A stretch of DNA of 6,713 nt, from contig CAINGG010000331.1 of assembly GCA_903848435.1 (NCBI GenBank), positions 1 through 6,713 on the forward strand, given 5' to 3'. Shown here in pieces: positions 5,008 through 6,713 of the stretch (position 1 is the stretch's first letter; the number at the start of each line of letters is the position of its first letter). The DNA comes from an uncultured Actinomycetes bacterium (GTDB lineage: Bacteria > Actinomycetota > Actinomycetes > S36-B12). The notes beneath the pieces were generated by a model. That model had not been told where the DNA came from. It searched no databases and saw only the letters and a list, made by a program, of their open reading frames with translations. Both the position numbers and the translations under genes were made by a program.

Positions 5008-6254
5008 TAGGACTGCACCCCTTGGGCCACCAACTTGTTGAGGACCGCGGGGTCCTGGGCCTCGAGCCACTTCACCAAGTCGGCATTGGAGACGAACTTC
5101 AGGTCGGGGTACTGCGCCGACGCGTCGATGATGAATCGCGTCAGCGCGTTCTGATAGGCGCCGCACACCCAGGTGTTGAAGTGGTTGCCGAAGAAGAGGG
5201 GGGCGCGGTTGCCGTTGTAGAGCGCGTTCACCGCTGCCATGAGCGAGTCGTAGGTGGACTGCTCGATGCGATCGCACGTGGCCTGGTCGGCCTCCTGCTT
5301 GCAGTCGTTCTGCGCGCAGAGGAAGTTGTAGTCCATCGACAGGTTGCTGCGGTCGTAGCCCACGACCTTCATAGTCTGCAGCGGGAACTCCCACAGGCCG
5401 TAGTCATTCTTCGTCGGCCACTGCAGGACACCCGGGTTGGACGCGTCGTACTTGAACCCGTTCTCGACGAAGACCGGGTACATCACATCGCGCTGTCCCT
5501 CGAGGCAAGGCGTGCGCGCGCCCATCATCACGCCGTGGTTGAAGGGCAGCGGAGTGGGACTCGCGACGCCGTTGTTGGCCGCCCAGTTGTCCATGAATCC
5601 GATGTCCTGGCTGAACTCGCTCTCCCACTCAGCGGTCCCCCACGAGTTGACCGCGCCGTCATTGGGCTCGCACCAGTGCCCCAGGAAGTGGGTACCGATC
5701 TCGTGGCCCTTCTCGTAGGCCTCCTTGTAGTTCGCCACGCGCTGCACGACCTCTTGGGCGTCATCAGCGAAGCCGATGGCCGATGACCCGGCGTCGCGAC
5801 CGGGCGTCTCGTAGAGATATCTCTGCTCTTCGGGCAGCAGGCACAGCCCGGAGACGAAGAAGGTCAGTCGCGCGCCGACCTGGTCGGCGGTGTCCATGTA
5901 GTGGCGAATGATGTCGTTGCTGCACGATCCGTCGAACGAAATGACGACGAACTGCGGCGGCTCCTCGCCGGGAGCCAGCTTGGTGATCTCGAGTTCAGGT
6001 TGCGGCAGGTTGACGGCCGAGACCCCGCCGCCCTCTCCGGTGACATCGCCTACCTCGGGGATTGCCGGCGATGCCGACGCCGACTCCGGGTCCGGCGACG
6101 CAGCGTCGCTGGGGGATGCATCCGTCGATGATGCGCTCGGTGACGCATCGCTCGCGGTGGGCGCGGAGGACGAGCCGGGCAGCACCGCACCCAGGACGAG
6201 GCCGAGGGTGGCCGCGAGGGCGAGGAGCAAAGGTACGACGACCCGGGCGCGCAC
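5004..6254 (-). CDS. Secreted NodB-like polysaccharide deacetylase family protein
   Basis: A 416-residue exported protein related to carbohydrate esterase family 4. It starts with a short basic region (RAR) and a hydrophobic segment (about 5-24), either a signal peptide or an N-terminal anchor; there is no lipobox cysteine. A Ser/Ala/Pro/Asp-rich linker (about 27-66) then spans the cell wall or periplasmic side. The NodB-like domain begins near 100. Motif 1 is SFDGSC (106-111) instead of TFDDGP. Motif 2 is HFLGH (189-193), the zinc-binding HxxxH. Motif 3 is RTP (247-249), and a late FFGNH (His358) fits motif 5. A classical DxxDW motif 4 is not clear; YDAS (269-272) sits near its place. Eight cysteines suggest disulfides outside the cell. 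The GTG at 6254 is chosen for its GGAGG (6259-6263) four bases upstream; the frame stays open to 6341, but that extension is not signal-like. The likely target is a cell-wall or exopolysaccharide N-acetyl group, if the enzyme is active. The stop overlaps the start of the Fic-like gene. Confidence 0.85.
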   Translation of the reverse strand: MRARVVVPLLLALAATLGLVLGAVLPGSSSAPTASDASPSASSTDASPSDAASPDPESASASPAIPEVGDVTGEGGGVSAVNLPQPELEITKLAPGEEPPQFVVISFDGSCSNDIIRHYMDTADQVGARLTFFVSGLCLLPEEQRYLYETPGRDAGSSAIGFADDAQEVVQRVANYKEAYEKGHEIGTHFLGHWCEPNDGAVNSWGTAEWESEFSQDIGFMDNWAANNGVASPTPLPFNHGVMMGARTPCLEGQRDVMYPVFVENGFKYDASNPGVLQWPTKNDYGLWEFPLQTMKVVGYDRSNLSMDYNFLCAQNDCKQEADQATCDRIEQSTYDSLMAAVNALYNGNRAPLFFGNHFNTWVCGAYQNALTRFIIDASAQYPDLKFVSNADLVKWLEAQDPAVLNKLVAQGVQSY

Positions 6255-6258
6255 AGAG

Positions 6259-6263
6259 CCTCC
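6259..6263 (-). promoter_or_regulatory. Ribosome-binding site deciding the deacetylase start
   Basis: GGAGG on the minus strand lies four bases before GTG 6254, directly in front of the basic and hydrophobic signal sequence. It favours this start over the longer frame beginning at ATG 6341. Confidence 0.7.
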
Positions 6264-6283
6264 GACAGGTGAGGGCGGACTTG

Positions 6284-6311
6284 CCAATAGTGACGCATGG
6301 GATGGCCCCAA
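6284..6311 (-). promoter_or_regulatory. Weak candidate promoter for the deacetylase gene
   Basis: On the minus strand TTGGGG (6311-6306) and TATTGG (6289-6284) are spaced by 16 bases and lie about 30 bases before the GTG. The match to the housekeeping consensus is partial in both hexamers, so this is tentative. Confidence 0.28.
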
Positions 6312-6360
6312 GGCTCCCTGTGACCCGCGGGAACCCCTCACTCCCTCCTCGGGAGACGGC

Positions 6361-6366
6361 TAGCGT
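6361..6366 (+). promoter_or_regulatory. Candidate -10 element for acs
   Basis: TAGCGT fits the TANNNT pattern and lies 33 bases before the GTG start. That leaves a short leader long enough to hold the AGGAGG site. There is no recognisable -35 hexamer at the normal distance, so support is modest. Confidence 0.3.
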
Positions 6367-6389
6367 GGCCTATCTCACCAGCGAAACCG

Positions 6390-6395
6390 AGGAGG
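6390..6395 (+). promoter_or_regulatory. Ribosome-binding site of acs
   Basis: AGGAGG, a full Shine-Dalgarno sequence, sits four bases before the GTG at 6400 and fixes that start. Confidence 0.8.
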
Positions 6396-6399
6396 CATC

Positions 6400-6713
6400 G
6401 TGAGCGAAAGCGACGCCCTGGCCAACCTTCTGCAGGAGGACCGCACCTTCCCGCCGTCGGAGGAGTTCGCGGCCCAGGCCAATGCGGGCCCCGACATGTA
6501 CGCCGAGGCCGACCGCGATCGACTCGCCTTCTGGGCCGCGCAGGCTGAGCGCCTCGACTGGGACACCCCCTGGACCCAGGTGCTCGACTGGTCGAAGGCG
6601 CCTTTCGCGCGATGGTTCGTCGACGGCAAGCTCAACGTCGCCTACAACTGCGTGGACCGACATGTCGAGGATGGCTACGGCGATCAGGTGGCGCTCTACT
6701 TCGAGGGAGAGCC
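6400..6713 (+). CDS. acs: Acetyl-CoA synthetase (AMP-forming), N-terminal part (cut by window edge)
   Basis: This is the first 104 codons of an acetate-CoA ligase that activates acetate to acetyl-CoA via acetyl-AMP in the cytoplasm. The catalytic AMP-binding domain lies beyond the right edge. The visible part matches the N-terminal domain (ACAS_N) of the family: PPSEEFAAQAN (19-29), then DMYAEADRDRLAFWAAQAERLDW (split by about residues 33-55), then WTQVLDWSKAPFARWFVDG (61-79), the KLNVAYNCVDRH block (80-91) and YGDQVALYFEGEP at the edge. The NVAYNCVDRH block is the best marker. The GTG start has an AGGAGG site four bases upstream. The gene runs divergently from the deacetylase gene. Acyl-CoA synthetases for propionate share this N-terminus, so the acetate specificity is the default reading and not proven. 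Confidence 0.93.
   Translation, partial: MSESDALANLLQEDRTFPPSEEFAAQANAGPDMYAEADRDRLAFWAAQAERLDWDTPWTQVLDWSKAPFARWFVDGKLNVAYNCVDRHVEDGYGDQVALYFEGE

Larger units (their letters stand above)
6255..6399. promoter_or_regulatory. Divergent intergenic region between the deacetylase gene and acs
   Basis: This gap of 145 bases must hold the start signals of both divergent genes. Visible elements are the weak minus-strand promoter above, a TANNNT hexamer TAGCGT (6361-6366, plus strand) without a good -35, a short inverted repeat CTCCC-N5-GGGAG (6341-6355) just upstream of it, and the acs ribosome-binding site. No CRP/GlxR-type TGTGA-N6-TCACA site was found, although acs genes are often controlled by such regulators in Actinobacteria. 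Confidence 0.5.

Noticed and set aside
5008..5394. N-terminal extension of the Fic-like protein to ATG 5394
   Set aside because: The 129 extra codons are the out-of-frame 3' part of the deacetylase gene, Gly/Arg/Gln-rich and without domain features.
4869..5786. Long plus-strand open frame (305 codons) opposite the deacetylase gene
   Set aside because: It is antisense to a clearly recognised exported NodB-like protein. Its His/Val/Leu/Arg-rich product mirrors the codons of the real gene, and it has no ribosome-binding site or family signature.
6255..6341. N-terminal extension of the deacetylase relative to ATG 6341
   Set aside because: The 29 extra residues would place a Gly/Ser/Pro-rich stretch before the signal sequence. 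GTG 6254 has a good GGAGG site and a proper basic start.
6319..6341. CRP/GlxR-like site (TGTGA ... TCAC) upstream of acs
   Set aside because: The half-sites are 14 bases apart instead of 6, so a CRP-family dimer would not fit.
6341..6355. CTCCC-N5-GGGAG inverted repeat as a terminator or riboswitch
   Set aside because: The stem is only five bases with no T-run, and it lies upstream of the candidate acs -10. At most it is a weak operator candidate.

Overview
The window is very GC-rich (about two thirds by eye, not computed). It has strong G/C third-position bias, GTG and possibly CTG starts, short stop/start overlaps and one probable leaderless gene. Together with an Ssd/TadA/TadB set next to an HAD-IB phosphatase and a Fic-like protein, this points to a chromosomal region of an actinobacterium (class Actinomycetes). 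The order cannot be fixed from the sequence. From memory, Mycobacterium tuberculosis has a similar neighbourhood (Rv3658c-Rv3662c, with acs at Rv3667), so most of this is conserved Actinobacterial synteny rather than an imported island. No RNA genes, insertion sequences, CRISPR arrays or prophage genes are visible.

Layout. (1) Positions 1-2438, minus strand: an overlapping operon of a septum-site/CpaE-like ATPase (ssd), the secretion ATPase tadA, and the 5' end of a TadB-like inner-membrane protein that runs off the left edge. These are parts of a tight-adherence (Tad/Flp) type pilus or secretion machine. (2) 2439-2548: a divergent promoter region with a convincing leaderless promoter for the plus-strand gene, a perfect 10-bp palindrome and a DnaA-box-like sequence. 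(3) 2549-4248, plus strand: a tail-anchored HAD-IB phosphatase, translationally coupled to an unrecognised single-pass membrane protein with a large extracytoplasmic part. (4) 4234-6254, minus strand: a secreted NodB-type polysaccharide deacetylase relative, followed downstream by a Fic-like protein. The Fic-like gene converges on the membrane-protein gene with a 15-bp tail-to-tail overlap. (5) 6255-6399: a second divergent intergenic region. (6) 6400 to the right edge, plus strand: the 5' end of acetyl-CoA synthetase.

How the parts may fit together. Ssd/TadZ-type proteins place Tad machinery in the cell, TadA powers it and TadB forms its membrane platform. The neighbouring phosphatase, membrane protein and deacetylase relative are all predicted to sit at or outside the membrane, so a common theme of cell envelope and septum is plausible but inferred. 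Three enzyme-like proteins lack hallmark residues: Ssd has no P-loop lysine, the Fic-like protein has no catalytic histidine but keeps an inhibitory-helix motif, and the deacetylase relative lacks one aspartate of its first motif. These degenerate enzymes are the most interesting content. I did not find a clearly new multi-gene system.

No gene-free stretch exceeds 300 bases; the two gaps are about 110 and 145 bases.
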